Under the pieces are notes generated by a model that saw only the letters and a program-made list of their open reading frames with translations, did no database searches and was not told the origin of the DNA. Shown piece after piece: positions 1 to 8,908 of a stretch of DNA of 50,138 nucleotides. Origin of the DNA: Sphingobacterium lumbrici (lineage in GTDB: Bacteria; Bacteroidota; Bacteroidia; Sphingobacteriales; Sphingobacteriaceae); assembly GCF_006476045.1 (NCBI RefSeq), contig NZ_SRZY01000004.1:1-50138 (forward strand), written 5' to 3'. How positions within the stretch are numbered: the stretch's first letter is position 1; each line of letters opens with the position of its first letter. Made by a program: the position numbers and the translations under genes.

Positions 1-297
1 TCAGAACGTCGCGAGACAGTTCGGTCCCTATCTGTTGTGGGCGTTGGAAGTTTGAGTGGATCTGACCTTAGTACGAGAGGACCGGGTTGGACTGACCGCT
101 GGTGAACCTGTTATGCCGCCAGGTGTACTGCAGGGTAGCTACGTCGGGAATAGATAAGCGCTGAAAGCATCTAAGTGCGAAACTAGCCACGAGATGAGAC
201 TTCCTTATAGGGTCGTAGTAGATGACTACGTTGATAGGCTATAGGTGTAGAGATGGAGACATCACAGCCGAGTAGTACTAATAGCCCGAAGCTTTCC
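1..297 (+). rRNA. 23S ribosomal RNA, 3' end (partial)
   Basis: This is the last ~300 nt of a large-subunit rRNA; the 5' part lies outside the window. It contains the sarcin/ricin loop core AGTACGAGAGGACC (about 71-84) and the conserved CTGAAAGCATCTAAG stretch (about 161-175). The end is set by the usual GTACTAATAGCCCGAAG region near 275-291, so it is approximate to a few bases. A 5S gene follows about 110 nt downstream on the same strand, as in a normal rrn operon. Confidence 0.95.
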
Positions 298-404
298 AAG
301 CGGATAGTTGCTGTTGTTTTCTCGAATGTATTTCTTTCTTTCGATAGTCATTAGATAGTATGTATGGGATAGATGATCCCGGTAGATGATACTATTAAAG
401 ATAT

Positions 405-515
405 TCAGGTGCCTATATCGGCGGTGTCTACCTCTTCCCATTCCGAACAGAGAAGTCAAGCCCGCCAGAGCCGATGGTATTGCCGTAACAGGTGGGAGAG
501 TAGGTCGGTGCCTTT
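405..515 (+). rRNA. 5S ribosomal RNA
   Basis: The sequence has the conserved 5S core CCATTCCGAACAGAGAAG and the loop region GGTGGGAGAGTAGGTCGG. The two ends, GGTGCC near 408 and GGTGCC near 508, can pair through G-C and G-U pairs to make helix I. Length is about 110 nt, normal for bacterial 5S. A strong intrinsic terminator begins about 10 nt downstream. End positions are estimates. Confidence 0.95.
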
Positions 516-523
516 TTTTATAC

Positions 524-561
524 AGAGCCCTTGCTGGAAACAGTAAGGGCTCTTTTTTTTT
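524..561 (+). terminator. rrn operon intrinsic terminator
   Basis: A 13-bp stem (AGAGCCCTTGCTG with CAGTAAGGGCTCT, one G-U pair) closes on a GAAA tetraloop and is followed by an unbroken run of T. It sits directly after 5S, so it ends the rRNA transcript. Confidence 0.93.
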
Positions 562-839
562 GTTATCTGCTATTATAATAATACAGCTTCTCCTGTTATA
601 CTCTATTAGATGAATCAGATACTATTGCTGCTCCTGGCAAAAGTCAATTCTATTAAGATGTTGTGATTGTAAAGGAAGACTAAGTAATGGAAATACAAAA
701 GGAGGAGTGAAAGCTACATTTTAAAGATCCATTAAGAAGAATTAATGGCTATTATATAGCGCGATGGTAGCTGGTTTAAATTGATAGATGATATTGCCAA
801 TGCGCCCCATTCTTAGGAAAGAATAAATGGAGATTCAAT
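562..839. other. intergenic stretch with no recognisable gene
   Basis: About 280 bases lie between the rrn terminator and the sucD terminator. I find no ORF beyond a few codons with a plausible start, no tRNA-like fold and no repeat. Confidence 0.6.
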
Positions 840-880
840 ATATAAGAAAAGCTCGAAATTATTTCGAGCTTTTCTTATAT
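840..880. terminator. bidirectional terminator hairpin after sucD
   Basis: Perfect 19-bp arms (840-858 and 862-880) enclose a 3-nt loop; the centre reads GCTCGAAA/TTTCGAGC and the flanks are A/T runs. It lies 15 nt past the sucD stop on the minus strand. Because the arms carry A and T tracts it could work in both directions. Confidence 0.85.
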
Positions 881-895
881 TAAATAAATAAGTGT

Positions 896-1768
896 TTATT
901 TTGCTAGTTCTTCAGCGATAGCTTTCCCAATTTCTGCAGGAGATTCTACCACGCGAATGCCACATTCTGCCATGATTTTCATTTTCGCTGCAGCCGTATC
1001 GTCTGCACCACCAACGATTGCACCGGCATGTCCCATACGACGTCCCGGAGGCGCTGTTTGTCCGGCGATGAAACCAACTACTGGTTTTGTTCCGTGCTCT
1101 TTAATCCAATGAGCGGCTTCTGCTTCCATTCCACCACCGATTTCACCAATCATAATGATCGCTTCAGTTTCCGGATCATTCATTAATAGTTCTACTGCTT
1201 CTTTCGTAGTAGTACCGATAATAGGATCACCACCGATACCGATAGCTGTAGTAATACCCAACCCTGCTTTTACCGTTTGGTCAACAGCCTCGTATGTTAA
1301 TGTACCTGATTTAGAAACTACACCTACATTACCTTTTTTGAAGATAAACCCTGGCATGATACCAATTTTAGCTTCTTCAGCAGTGATAATACCTGGACAG
1401 TTGGGACCGATTAAGCGTGAATTTTTATCACTTAAATATGATTTTACCTGAATCATATCCTTAGTAGGAATACCTTCAGTAATACATACAATTACTTCAA
1501 TACCTGCAGCTGCAGCTTCCATAATAGCATCGGCAGCGAAAGCAGGAGGTACGAATATGATAGAAACATTAGCACCAGTTTTGTCTACGGCATCTTGTAC
1601 AGAATTGAATACAGGACGATCGAGGTGAGTTTGACCTCCCTTGCCAGGAGTTACACCACCAACAACTTGTGTTCCGTACTCAATCATTTGACTTGCGTGG
1701 TAAGTACCTTCGGTTCCTGTAAAACCTTGTACGATAACTTTAGAATCTTTATTGACTAATACACTCAT
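896..1768 (-). CDS. sucD: succinate--CoA ligase (ADP-forming), alpha subunit
   Basis: This is the TCA-cycle enzyme subunit that, with SucC, interconverts succinyl-CoA and succinate with nucleotide triphosphate formation in the cytosol. The N-terminal CoA-binding Rossmann region opens with [27 protein letters not shown] and the phosphohistidine loop [13 protein letters not shown] are visible, and the 290-residue length is normal. An upstream in-frame TTG (1843) and ATG (1801) were rejected, because family members start at MSVLV and a -7 box (TAGATTTG, 1790-1797) lies between those codons and the ATG at 1768. No sucC is in the window, so the partner subunit is encoded elsewhere. A methylase gene lies upstream on the same strand. 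Confidence 0.96.
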   Translation of the reverse strand: MSVLVNKDSKVIVQGFTGTEGTYHASQMIEYGTQVVGGVTPGKGGQTHLDRPVFNSVQDAVDKTGANVSIIFVPPAFAADAIMEAAAAGIEVIVCITEGIPTKDMIQVKSYLSDKNSRLIGPNCPGIITAEEAKIGIMPGFIFKKGNVGVVSKSGTLTYEAVDQTVKAGLGITTAIGIGGDPIIGTTTKEAVELLMNDPETEAIIMIGEIGGGMEAEAAHWIKEHGTKPVVGFIAGQTAPPGRRMGHAGAIVGGADDTAAAKMKIMAECGIRVVESPAEIGKAIAEELAK

Positions 1769-1789
1769 TTGTTCTGATTTTTTGCATAG

Positions 1790-1797
1790 CAAATCTA
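1790..1797 (-). promoter_or_regulatory. -7 promoter element for sucD
   Basis: On the minus strand this reads TAGATTTG, an exact match to the Bacteroidota -7 consensus TAnnTTTG. It predicts a transcript starting about 15 nt before the ATG at 1768. No clear -33 TTTG is seen, so support is partial. Confidence 0.5.
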
Positions 1798-1848
1798 CCA
1801 TTTTGCATTGACTTTCGAAAATTTGCTTGGTTATAAATGCCAAATAAA

Positions 1849-2382
1849 TTATCGAAATTTCATTTTAGTCACAAAATCCCACAGTACCATTCCGATCGTT
1901 ACGGAAACATTAAAAGAATGTTTGGTTCCGAATTGCGGAATTTCAATACAAGCATCTATTATTCCCATAATTTCTTCGCTTACGCCATTTACTTCATTAC
2001 CAAATACCAAGGCATATTTTTCTGAAGAGAGTGGTTCGAAATTGTTTAACATAATGCTTCCTTCTGCTTGTTCTACGGCAATAATTTTATATCCTTGTTC
2101 CTTTAGGGTTAGTATTGCTTGCAAGCTGTCTTTCTGATAAGTCCATTTGACGGATTGGGTTGCGCCTAATGCTGTTTTCTCGATTTCACGATGTGGCGGT
2201 GTAGCGGTGATACCACAAAGAAAAATTTGCTCTATAGCAAATCCATCTGCTGTTCGAAAAGATGATCCCACGTTGTGCATACTACGTACACTATCTAATA
2301 CAATGGTAATTCGTGTCTTCTCCTGGTTTTTGAAAGTTTCTAGATCTGTACGGTTCAATTGATCCATCGATAATTTTTGCAT
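1849..2382 (-). CDS. TrmH/SpoU-family RNA 2'-O-methyltransferase
   Basis: This is a SAM-dependent methyltransferase of the SPOUT superfamily that modifies ribose 2'-OH in tRNA or rRNA; the exact target cannot be read from sequence. All three family motifs are present: [16 protein letters not shown] (motif 1 with Asn and Arg), [11 protein letters not shown] (motif 2) and [17 protein letters not shown] (motif 3). At 177 residues it is a single-domain form without the N-terminal substrate-binding domain seen in the second SpoU gene at 45671-46432. It starts at an ATG at 2382. It is co-directional with sucD, but a separate sucD promoter box suggests sucD is not wholly dependent on it. Confidence 0.9.
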   Translation of the reverse strand: MQKLSMDQLNRTDLETFKNQEKTRITIVLDSVRSMHNVGSSFRTADGFAIEQIFLCGITATPPHREIEKTALGATQSVKWTYQKDSLQAILTLKEQGYKIIAVEQAEGSIMLNNFEPLSSEKYALVFGNEVNGVSEEIMGIIDACIEIPQFGTKHSFNVSVTIGMVLWDFVTKMKFR

Positions 2383-2500
2383 ATCTTCGAAATTAAAAAT
2401 TCAAAAGTAAAGATTATCTTTGATGCGCTTGCTAAAGCTCAAATAAAAAATCAAAAAAGAGTAGTTGGATAGAAATAATGAAATAAACTTTAAAATAGAT

Positions 2501-2531
2501 TTTGAATAATGGAATTAACTCGTTATTTTTG
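2501..2531 (+). promoter_or_regulatory. rpsT promoter (TTTG-N19-TAttTTTG)
   Basis: TTTG at 2501-2504 and TATTTTTG at 2524-2531 are separated by 19 nt. This matches the Bacteroidota housekeeping promoter (-33 TTTG, -7 TAnnTTTG). It lies 46 nt before the rpsT start codon and is the clearest promoter in the window. Confidence 0.85.
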
Positions 2532-2577
2532 CAGTCCGAAATATAGTAAAATAAGAAAATAAAATTAGCTAAGAGAA

Positions 2578-2832
2578 ATGGCAAATCATAAATCAGCGAT
2601 CAAAAGAATTAGAGCTAACGCTGCGAAGCGTCTAAGAAACCGTTACCAAGCAAAAACAACGCGTAACGCAATTAAGAAATTACGTACTACTACTTCTGCA
2701 GAAGAAGCACAAGCATTATTGCCTCGTGTAATTTCAATGCTTGATCGTTTGGCTAAGAAAAACGTAATTCACAAGAAAAAAGCTTCTAACAATAAATCTA
2801 AATTGACTAAATTAGTTAATAAATTAGGTTAA
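2578..2832 (+). CDS. rpsT: 30S ribosomal protein S20
   Basis: A small basic protein that binds 16S rRNA early in 30S assembly. The 84-residue sequence begins [21 protein letters not shown] and ends [19 protein letters not shown]. Its length, Lys/Arg content and helical hairpin pattern are those of S20. It is a single-gene transcript: a textbook promoter ends at 2531 and a terminator hairpin starts 19 nt past the stop. No internal anomaly is seen. Confidence 0.98.
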   Translation: MANHKSAIKRIRANAAKRLRNRYQAKTTRNAIKKLRTTTSAEEAQALLPRVISMLDRLAKKNVIHKKKASNNKSKLTKLVNKLG

Positions 2833-2851
2833 TTTTTGGACACGGAAATAA

Positions 2852-2883
2852 GAAGGGATGTATTCATTTACATCCCTTTTCTT
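2852..2883 (+). terminator. rpsT terminator
   Basis: The stem AAGGGATGTA/TACATCCCTT has a short loop and is followed by TTTTCTT. It begins about 20 nt after the rpsT stop. Confidence 0.88.
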
Positions 2884-2899
2884 GTTGTGCAGATAATGT

Positions 2900-2928
2900 A
2901 AAGGACCGACTCTATCAGTCGGTCTTTT
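2900..2928 (-). terminator. terminator of the DUF1080 gene
   Basis: The stem GACCGACT/AGTCGGTC has a 5-nt loop and A/T flanks on both sides (arms 2900-2911 and 2917-2928, with one mismatch-free core). It sits just past the minus-strand stop at 2932. Confidence 0.85.
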
Positions 2929-2931
2929 ACG

Positions 2932-3783
2932 TTATTTAATGATTTGTTGGATGATGCTATTTAGCTTTTCCGGATTCTTTTTATAAGCAGATAGATCATA
3001 TAATTCTACTTTTCTGAAGTCAATGGGATGGCTCTCACTCTGCAGGTAAATATAGCCTTCTGTTAATGCTTTGCCATCTGTTTTTACATGTTGGTCAAAA
3101 TTAGATACACTACCGCCTCCAATCTGGGGTTTAGTATATTCTAACACGGTTTTGCCTTCTAGTACATGTCGTATAATAGAATCTCCCAGTACAACGAATT
3201 CTGCTGTTACCCATTGATCTCCATGGTATGTCTTGGAGGTAGAGCTGGTACAGTGTGGTGTAAAAAGTTCATTCATGTAGTGTACATGGGTACCCGGAGT
3301 GCATAGGTTAGATGTAGTACGCTCGGATGTACCATCACCACCCAGGAATTGTCCTTCTATCGAAATTGGAAAATCCTGATCTTTTAACATGCTTTGTGGC
3401 GATTGTCCATGAAGCATCGCGCCACTATTACGCCACGCCCAGCCTTCACCACCTTTTACTTGTTCGCCTACAAACCGATATTCGATACGGAGTATATAAT
3501 GTCCGAATGGCTTATTGTAGGCTATGTGTCCATATTGGCGATTGAAATCATCATAACCATCATATCTTACTTTTAATAATCCGTCTTCTACACGGAACGT
3601 TTGGGCATAGTTTTCACCGGTTTGGTGAAGTCGGATCTTTGGCGTCCAATCGTTCATATCCTTTCCGTTAAAAAGTTGGATAGGAAGAGGGGGTGTTACA
3701 TTTGGATTATCAACACGGGAATTCATTCCGCATGATATAGTTGATAGTGTAAACAGGCTTAGTATTAAGGGGTTTAATTTCAT
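2932..3783 (-). CDS. DUF1080 (3-keto-disaccharide hydrolase-like) lipoprotein
   Basis: This is an exported lectin-like beta-sandwich protein. DUF1080 members are found in Bacteroidota glycan-use loci, and some act as 3-keto-glycoside hydrolases; whether this copy is catalytic is not visible. The N-terminus is a hydrophobic signal ending in a lipobox-like TISC at Cys18, so it is probably membrane-anchored in the periplasm or on the outer membrane. The family start IQLFNGKDMNDWTPK (about 36-50) and the Gly/Trp-rich GGEGWAWRNSGAMLHG core are clear. Length is 283 residues. An AraC regulator gene lies 63 nt upstream on the same strand; the DUF1080 gene may be its target, but no other sugar gene is adjacent. 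Confidence 0.85.
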   Translation of the reverse strand: MKLNPLILSLFTLSTISCGMNSRVDNPNVTPPLPIQLFNGKDMNDWTPKIRLHQTGENYAQTFRVEDGLLKVRYDGYDDFNRQYGHIAYNKPFGHYILRIEYRFVGEQVKGGEGWAWRNSGAMLHGQSPQSMLKDQDFPISIEGQFLGGDGTSERTTSNLCTPGTHVHYMNELFTPHCTSSTSKTYHGDQWVTAEFVVLGDSIIRHVLEGKTVLEYTKPQIGGGSVSNFDQHVKTDGKALTEGYIYLQSESHPIDFRKVELYDLSAYKKNPEKLNSIIQQIIK

Positions 3784-3846
3784 ATATATGTATTTACTTG
3801 TGAACTTGTAAGCTCGGTTATCTGTTATTCATACTGGGATAAATGG

Positions 3847-4659
3847 CTATATTAACGTGTTTTTGTTTTTGACGTAATCACTGGGTCTCACACCGATAAT
3901 TTTATTGAATGTATTGCTGAATGTAGGTAAGCTACTATATCCCACTTTTAATGCGACTTCGTTGATGCTTAATTTATCATCTAATAGAAGTTGTAAAGCT
4001 GTTAGCATTCTTAAGATCGTATAGTATTGGATGAAGGACATATTTAGCTCTTTTTGGAATAAACGGGCTAATGTACGTTCACTAAGATCAAATTTTGTAG
4101 CTAGTGTTTTAAAGTTGATATTTTTGGAAATATTGGCTTCTAGAAATGCAACGATATCTTTCAATATTTCGTGTTGTGGATAGGGTAAAGCCAACGGGAG
4201 TTCGGAACTTGAAAGCTCAGGTAATACCAGTTTAAACGCTTTTGCGATTGCGTATTTAGTTTCTTCTGCCGGGAGTATATTACCATTCCATCGGTTTGTA
4301 AACATAATCAGTTCAATAAGAAGGTCGTTCACGGGGTAGATGTTGATTTTGTCGTAAAAATCTGTATCTGTCTCAAATGTTGGGAAATAGAGGTTACGCA
4401 TAACTACATTTGGAGAACTGGGATGGATGCTGTGTTTTATATCTGGAGGGATCCATATATAATGTCTTGCGGGTAGAAAATATGATTTGTGAGATGTTTT
4501 CAGAAATACAACTCCTCCTTCTGTATATAGGAATTGACCTTTCTTGTGCTTATGTTCGGTAATTACACTATTGCCTAAAAGCGCGTGGTGACAATATATG
4601 CTATCTGCAATGGCATCTACTTCAGTTATGTAATATTTATTTACATATTCCTTCTCCAT
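3847..4659 (-). CDS. AraC-family transcriptional regulator (cupin sensor)
   Basis: This is a DNA-binding regulator with an N-terminal cupin ligand domain (about residues 20-100, including HKHKKGQFLYTEGG and the proline-bearing HYIWIPPDIKHSI). The C-terminal AraC double helix-turn-helix spans about 165-265 and includes LATKFDLSERTLARLFQKE and VALKVGYSSLPTFSNTFNK. It ends with the usual GVRPSDYVKN. Length of 270 residues is typical. It is transcribed away from the CoA-transferase at 4906 and towards the DUF1080 gene, so either could be a target. The effector is unknown. Confidence 0.92.
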   Translation of the reverse strand: MEKEYVNKYYITEVDAIADSIYCHHALLGNSVITEHKHKKGQFLYTEGGVVFLKTSHKSYFLPARHYIWIPPDIKHSIHPSSPNVVMRNLYFPTFETDTDFYDKINIYPVNDLLIELIMFTNRWNGNILPAEETKYAIAKAFKLVLPELSSSELPLALPYPQHEILKDIVAFLEANISKNINFKTLATKFDLSERTLARLFQKELNMSFIQYYTILRMLTALQLLLDDKLSINEVALKVGYSSLPTFSNTFNKIIGVRPSDYVKNKNTLI

Positions 4660-4877
4660 AAGTCCTTATATTAATCTTTAAATCTCCTTAATTTTAGCTA
4701 GAAAACCAAAAAAGTAAGGCATTATTAAGAAGTTCGTAGCAAGAATGTTTCATTAATTACGTAATTGCTATATTTCTTCGATAAATATAAGTATTCAAAG
4801 CTAGAGGGGAATCGATAAAATGCCAATTGTGATATTAGTTAATATTGTAAGTCATTTTTATAGATGGGATAGCTACT

Positions 4878-4885
4878 TATATTTG
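4878..4885 (+). promoter_or_regulatory. -7 promoter element for the CoA-transferase gene
   Basis: TATATTTG matches the TAnnTTTG consensus exactly and would give a transcript starting near 4892. That supports the ATG at 4906 over the upstream TTG at 4894. A correctly spaced -33 TTG is not seen. Confidence 0.5.
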
Positions 4886-4905
4886 ACAACAAATTGAATT
4901 ATAAA

Positions 4906-6396
4906 ATGGCATACGAAAGAATACGTTTAGCAAGTTTGAAAGATAAAGTAATGCCTGCGGAGCAGGCAGCTCTTCTTATTAAGAACGGTATGGTGGTAGG
5001 TTCGAGTGGTTTTACAAAAGCAGGGGACAGCAAAGCTGTTCTTCCGGCATTTGCAGCGCGTGCAAAGCGGGAAAATCTAAAAATAACATTAATGACTGGT
5101 GCGTCATTAGGTCATGATACGGATGGTAAATTGGCGGAAGCGGGGGCATTATCTAAGCGTATGCCTTTTCAAGTGGATCGCACTTTACGTAATAAAATAA
5201 ATGCAGGGGAAGTATTATTTATCGATCAGCATCTAAGCGAAAGTGCCGAATTGCTGCATAGCAAAAACTTACCCCCTGTTGATATTGCTGTGATAGAAGT
5301 TGCTTTTATCGACCGGGATGGAAGTATTGTTCCCACCACTTCGGTAGGTAACTCGGTGACATTTGCTGCATTGGCGAAGCAGGTTATTTTGGAAATTAAT
5401 ACAGCTGTATCTGAAGATGTGTATGGTATTCACGATATTTATCAGGCAGAAGATTATCCTCATCGCAATGTTATCCCTATTGTAGCACCTTGGAATAAGA
5501 TTGGACGCAAAACTATTCCCTTGGATCCCAGTAAGGTTGTAGGTATCGTATTTACCGATATGTTGGATAGTCCGGCTGATATAGCGGTAGCTGATTCGAA
5601 AACTACGGCTATTGCAAAACATATTCTGAATTTTTTTGAAAATGAAGTGCTTCTTGGTCATTTGACGGATCGCCTTTTGCCTATCCAAGCAGGGATTGGT
5701 AAAGTGGCAAATGCGGTATTGATGGGGTTTAAAGATAGTAACTTTTATGATCTCACCATGTTTTCAGAGGTATTGCAGGATAGTACGTTTGACTTGATCG
5801 ATGCCGGTAAATTAAGCTTTGCCTCGGCTTCTTCTGTTACCGTATCTGCAGATTGTTACCAGCGCGTATTCGGTGATTTGCAAAAGTACAGGGAAAAGTT
5901 TGTTTTACGACCGCAAAATATTTCGAATACACCGGGTTTAATTAGACGTTTGGGGATTATTGCGATTAATACGGCAATCGAATTTGATCTATATGGTAAC
6001 GTGAACTCCACGCACATTTCAGGTTCGAATATAATGAATGGTATAGGTGGATCAGGAGATTTTGCACGTAATGCTTACTTAAGTATTTTTGTGACGCAGG
6101 CGGCTTCAAAAGAAAATGCAATCTCGCATGTATTGCCGATGGTGTCGCATGTGGATCATACAGAGCATGATGTAGATATTTTGGTTACGGATGTTGGACT
6201 AGCTGATTTAAGGGGGTTAGCACCTCGTGAGCGTGCTCAAAAGATTATAGACAACTGTGTACATCCAGATTATAAGGAACAGCTACAATCGTATTTTAGC
6301 CGTGCCTGCGAACGTGGAGGGCATACCCCACATTTATTGGAAGAGGCTTTCAGCTGGCATTTGCGGTTAGCGGAAGCTGGTACGATGAAAAAATAG
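4906..6396 (+). CDS. acetyl-CoA hydrolase/transferase family; likely succinyl-CoA:acetate CoA-transferase
   Basis: A class I CoA-transferase of the Ach1/AarC type, which moves CoA from succinyl-CoA to acetate through a glutamyl-CoA thioester. The 496-residue length, the catalytic Glu in MFSEVLQDS (Glu288), and the C-terminal NSTHISGSNIMNGIGGSGDF and ADLRGLAPRERAQKII signatures fit the AarC/SCACT subgroup better than simple hydrolases. That subgroup assignment is inference from the motifs. The start is ATG 4906 (MAYERIRLAS); an upstream TTG is close to the predicted transcript start. It is divergent from an AraC regulator across about 245 nt and convergent with gldFG with one base between the stops. 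In the cell it would link acetate activation to the TCA cycle alongside SucCD. Confidence 0.9.
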   Translation: MAYERIRLASLKDKVMPAEQAALLIKNGMVVGSSGFTKAGDSKAVLPAFAARAKRENLKITLMTGASLGHDTDGKLAEAGALSKRMPFQVDRTLRNKINAGEVLFIDQHLSESAELLHSKNLPPVDIAVIEVAFIDRDGSIVPTTSVGNSVTFAALAKQVILEINTAVSEDVYGIHDIYQAEDYPHRNVIPIVAPWNKIGRKTIPLDPSKVVGIVFTDMLDSPADIAVADSKTTAIAKHILNFFENEVLLGHLTDRLLPIQAGIGKVANAVLMGFKDSNFYDLTMFSEVLQDSTFDLIDAGKLSFASASSVTVSADCYQRVFGDLQKYREKFVLRPQNISNTPGLIRRLGIIAINTAIEFDLYGNVNSTHISGSNIMNGIGGSGDFARNAYLSIFVTQAASKENAISHVLPMVSHVDHTEHDVDILVTDVGLADLRGLAPRERAQKIIDNCVHPDYKEQLQSYFSRACERGGHTPHLLEEAFSWHLRLAEAGTMKK

Positions 6397-6397
6397 G

Positions 6398-8797
6398 TTA
6401 TATGTATTTCTTCTTGCGTATATATTGTTGAACGAAACCGATAATGAATAAGAGAAGGAGCGGAAACACGATGTTAATCACTTGCCATTCCAGTTTTTCT
6501 TCTCTTACTTTCGCTTGATCGAGTAAGCGGAGCTTCACTTCTCTATTTCGCAGTGAAATCAAGCTTTCTTCATTCATGAGATAATCAACGATATTTTCTA
6601 AGAATATTTTGTTGGCAAATTGTTGTTCCGTATAACGGTCCCAACCCAAAGGATAGGGAGATTGATCTTTTGTATTTACTTGATTTATTAGCCAATCTCC
6701 ATCGGAGATTATGAGCATTTTTGCAGGATTTGAGATACTCGATAGATCGACCGGGGATATGATACCGGATGGGGTAGGGCGATTTTCAAAGATATAGGGG
6801 AACTTTCCGGAAAGTAATACAGCAACAGGTTCGGATTTTGTCCGGAATTTAGTGGGATCAGGTTGTTCTTCTACCATTTGTAAGGATAGCGTAGCAGGTG
6901 TATTAAGTAAGCGGGTAAAAGGGGAGGTTTGCAAAATCACTTCTTTTTTTATTCCTGCCGTTGCAATGGTGTCTATGGTGCCAATAAATTCGGTGTATAT
7001 CCCATCTAAGTTTTTGACGACGGGATGTGTGCTGGTCGGCATGAGAATGGGAAAAAAATACCAGGGAGCGAGTTCAATCTGCGCTTTTCCGGCAATATTT
7101 CCAACTGATAATGGGATCTGCCCACAGTTTAGGTCGGCTACCATATTGTAGTTCAAACGGGCTCCGTATAGGAAAAGTTGGTCATCTATATTTAACTGCC
7201 TTCCTATTAGAGGCTGGCTACCTTTTGATCTTAGGTTTTCAAGACTGGCATCGAGCTGATCGATGGCCCAAATGACACTCCCTCCGTGGCGGATAAAAAA
7301 GTCTAATTTGTACTTTTCACTTTCCGAGAAAGGTTGGGTAGGTTTAACGATGACAATAACCTGCATCTGCTTCAATCCGTTAAAATCTATGGAATCCAAA
7401 TTAACTCTTCCTACTTGATTTCCTACGGTGAGGGTATGTATCGCATCGTATAGTTCCAAATCACTGGGTTCACCATGTCCTTCGGTAAATCCGATATAGG
7501 AGTTTTTTGCTGCTACAACTTTTCTAATTGCTGAAGCATAAGCATATTCCAGGTTTTGGATGGAATTGTTTAAGACCTGTTCGGGATTTGCTCCGGTTTT
7601 ATTTTGAAGTAGGTTAACATTGACCTCCAAGTCTTCGGTATTGATAATTGCGGCAGGGAAAATGAGCTTCTGGGAAAATCCGCTTTTGGATTTTACGCTT
7701 AAATTGGTGGGGTAGAGCCCTCGGTTTATCAGCGCTTGTGTATATTCCTGTTGCTGATTTTGATCTCCTTGCAGTGGGTCAACCAGATTTATTTTGATAC
7801 GTCCATTAGAATATGTCCTTAGGTCGGAAGCCATATCGATGGCAGCCCGGCGTAATCGGTTGAATCCACCGGGTAGATCTCCGTCTAAGAAAATCGTAAT
7901 GTAAACCTCTTTTTCCAAGTTTTTAACAAGGTCTTTTGACGCTTCTGTGAGGGTGAAACGCTTGTCTTCGGTAAAATCTATCCGGTCGAATTGATTGTAA
8001 AAAAAGGATTGGTTTAGAAGTAATAGGATGACGATTGTTGTCAAATAAACTGTAAATGTTTTTTTTCGCGGGTTAAAAAAACTACCCAAATGACCGATGG
8101 AAAATGTCAGGAATAGAATGGAAAAACTAACGAAATAAATAAAATCCTTGGCTGTTAAAACCCCTCTGCTAACTGCATCGTAGTGGGATTGTATGCCTGC
8201 ATTGTTTAGGTGGTCGGCAACTGCTGCAAAAGCTGTCAGCTGAGCTATGGACGTAATGCCATAGTAGGCAATGAAACAGAGAAATACCGAAACTAAAAAA
8301 GCTATAATGGGATTTTGTGTAAGGGATGAGCAAAAAATACTTAATGCAACAAAAGCACCGGAAAGTAATATTAGTCCGAGATAGGAGCCGATAGTTGCTC
8401 CTAAATCAATGTTACCCTTCGGAAATGCAAGTAAATAGATCGTAACCGCGTAGACTATTGTTGGCAATATGGCTAGTATAACAATGGTCAAACTGCCTAA
8501 ATATTTTCCGATAACAATTTGCTTCAATGAAATAGGCCTACTCAAGAGCAGGTCGTATGTGCCATCAGCTTTTTCTCCGGCAATACTACGCATTGTAATA
8601 GCGGGAACTAAGAATAAAAGTAAATAGGGCGTAATTGTGAAGAAGCCTTCTAACGAAGCATAGCCTGTGTCTAAAATAGAAGAATCGGGAAAAAACCATA
8701 ACACAAGGCTTGTCAAAAGGAGAAATAACCCAATGGCTAAATATCCGATGAGCGAATTAAAATAACTTGCTACCTCTTTTTTGTAAATGCTAAACAA
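6398..8797 (-). CDS. fused ABC permease GldF and GldG (gliding-associated ABC transporter)
   Basis: The protein joins two parts usually encoded separately. Residues about 1-240 are an ABC-2 type GldF permease with six hydrophobic segments and the motif GEKADGTYDLLLSRPISL. From about 245 to the end is GldG: a TM segment, a long extracytoplasmic domain starting DKRFTLTEASKDLVKNL, and a C-terminal TM segment before QQYIRKKKYI. With GldA it forms an ABC exporter needed for gliding in flavobacteria; many non-gliding relatives keep it, so motility cannot be assumed. The only usable start is a TTG at 8797, since no in-frame ATG lies nearby upstream and the next internal Met is well inside the permease. 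The ATPase gene gldA is upstream on the same strand, separated by a beta-barrel gene. Confidence 0.88.
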   Translation of the reverse strand: MFSIYKKEVASYFNSLIGYLAIGLFLLLTSLVLWFFPDSSILDTGYASLEGFFTITPYLLLFLVPAITMRSIAGEKADGTYDLLLSRPISLKQIVIGKYLGSLTIVILAILPTIVYAVTIYLLAFPKGNIDLGATIGSYLGLILLSGAFVALSIFCSSLTQNPIIAFLVSVFLCFIAYYGITSIAQLTAFAAVADHLNNAGIQSHYDAVSRGVLTAKDFIYFVSFSILFLTFSIGHLGSFFNPRKKTFTVYLTTIVILLLLNQSFFYNQFDRIDFTEDKRFTLTEASKDLVKNLEKEVYITIFLDGDLPGGFNRLRRAAIDMASDLRTYSNGRIKINLVDPLQGDQNQQQEYTQALINRGLYPTNLSVKSKSGFSQKLIFPAAIINTEDLEVNVNLLQNKTGANPEQVLNNSIQNLEYAYASAIRKVVAAKNSYIGFTEGHGEPSDLELYDAIHTLTVGNQVGRVNLDSIDFNGLKQMQVIVIVKPTQPFSESEKYKLDFFIRHGGSVIWAIDQLDASLENLRSKGSQPLIGRQLNIDDQLFLYGARLNYNMVADLNCGQIPLSVGNIAGKAQIELAPWYFFPILMPTSTHPVVKNLDGIYTEFIGTIDTIATAGIKKEVILQTSPFTRLLNTPATLSLQMVEEQPDPTKFRTKSEPVAVLLSGKFPYIFENRPTPSGIISPVDLSSISNPAKMLIISDGDWLINQVNTKDQSPYPLGWDRYTEQQFANKIFLENIVDYLMNEESLISLRNREVKLRLLDQAKVREEKLEWQVINIVFPLLLLFIIGFVQQYIRKKKYI

Positions 8798-8850
8798 TAC
8801 TTTTTATTTTTAATTTGCTTCGAAATTAGGAAAATGATTGCGCTAAAGCA

Positions 8851-8883
8851 AGAGAGCACAGATCCTCGTGATCTGTGCTCTCT
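8851..8883 (-). terminator. terminator-like hairpin after the beta-barrel gene
   Basis: A perfect 14-bp stem (AGAGAGCACAGATC with GATCTGTGCTCTCT) encloses a 5-nt loop. It lies between the beta-barrel stop (8909) and the gldFG start (8797) on the minus strand. The downstream T-tract is weak, so it may attenuate or stabilise rather than fully terminate. Confidence 0.75.
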
Positions 8884-8908
8884 CAAGTTGTATAAAATTA
8901 AGTGGTTT

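Noticed and set aside
386..613. A 75-codon ORF overlapping 5S rRNA and the terminator
   Set aside because: It lies entirely on rRNA and terminator sequence; the ORF is incidental. The same holds for the antisense ORF at 262-459.
1769..1843. A longer N-terminus for SucD (MAFITKQIF or [11 protein letters not shown])
   Set aside because: A -7 box and the family start both favour ATG 1768; the longest form uses a TTG.
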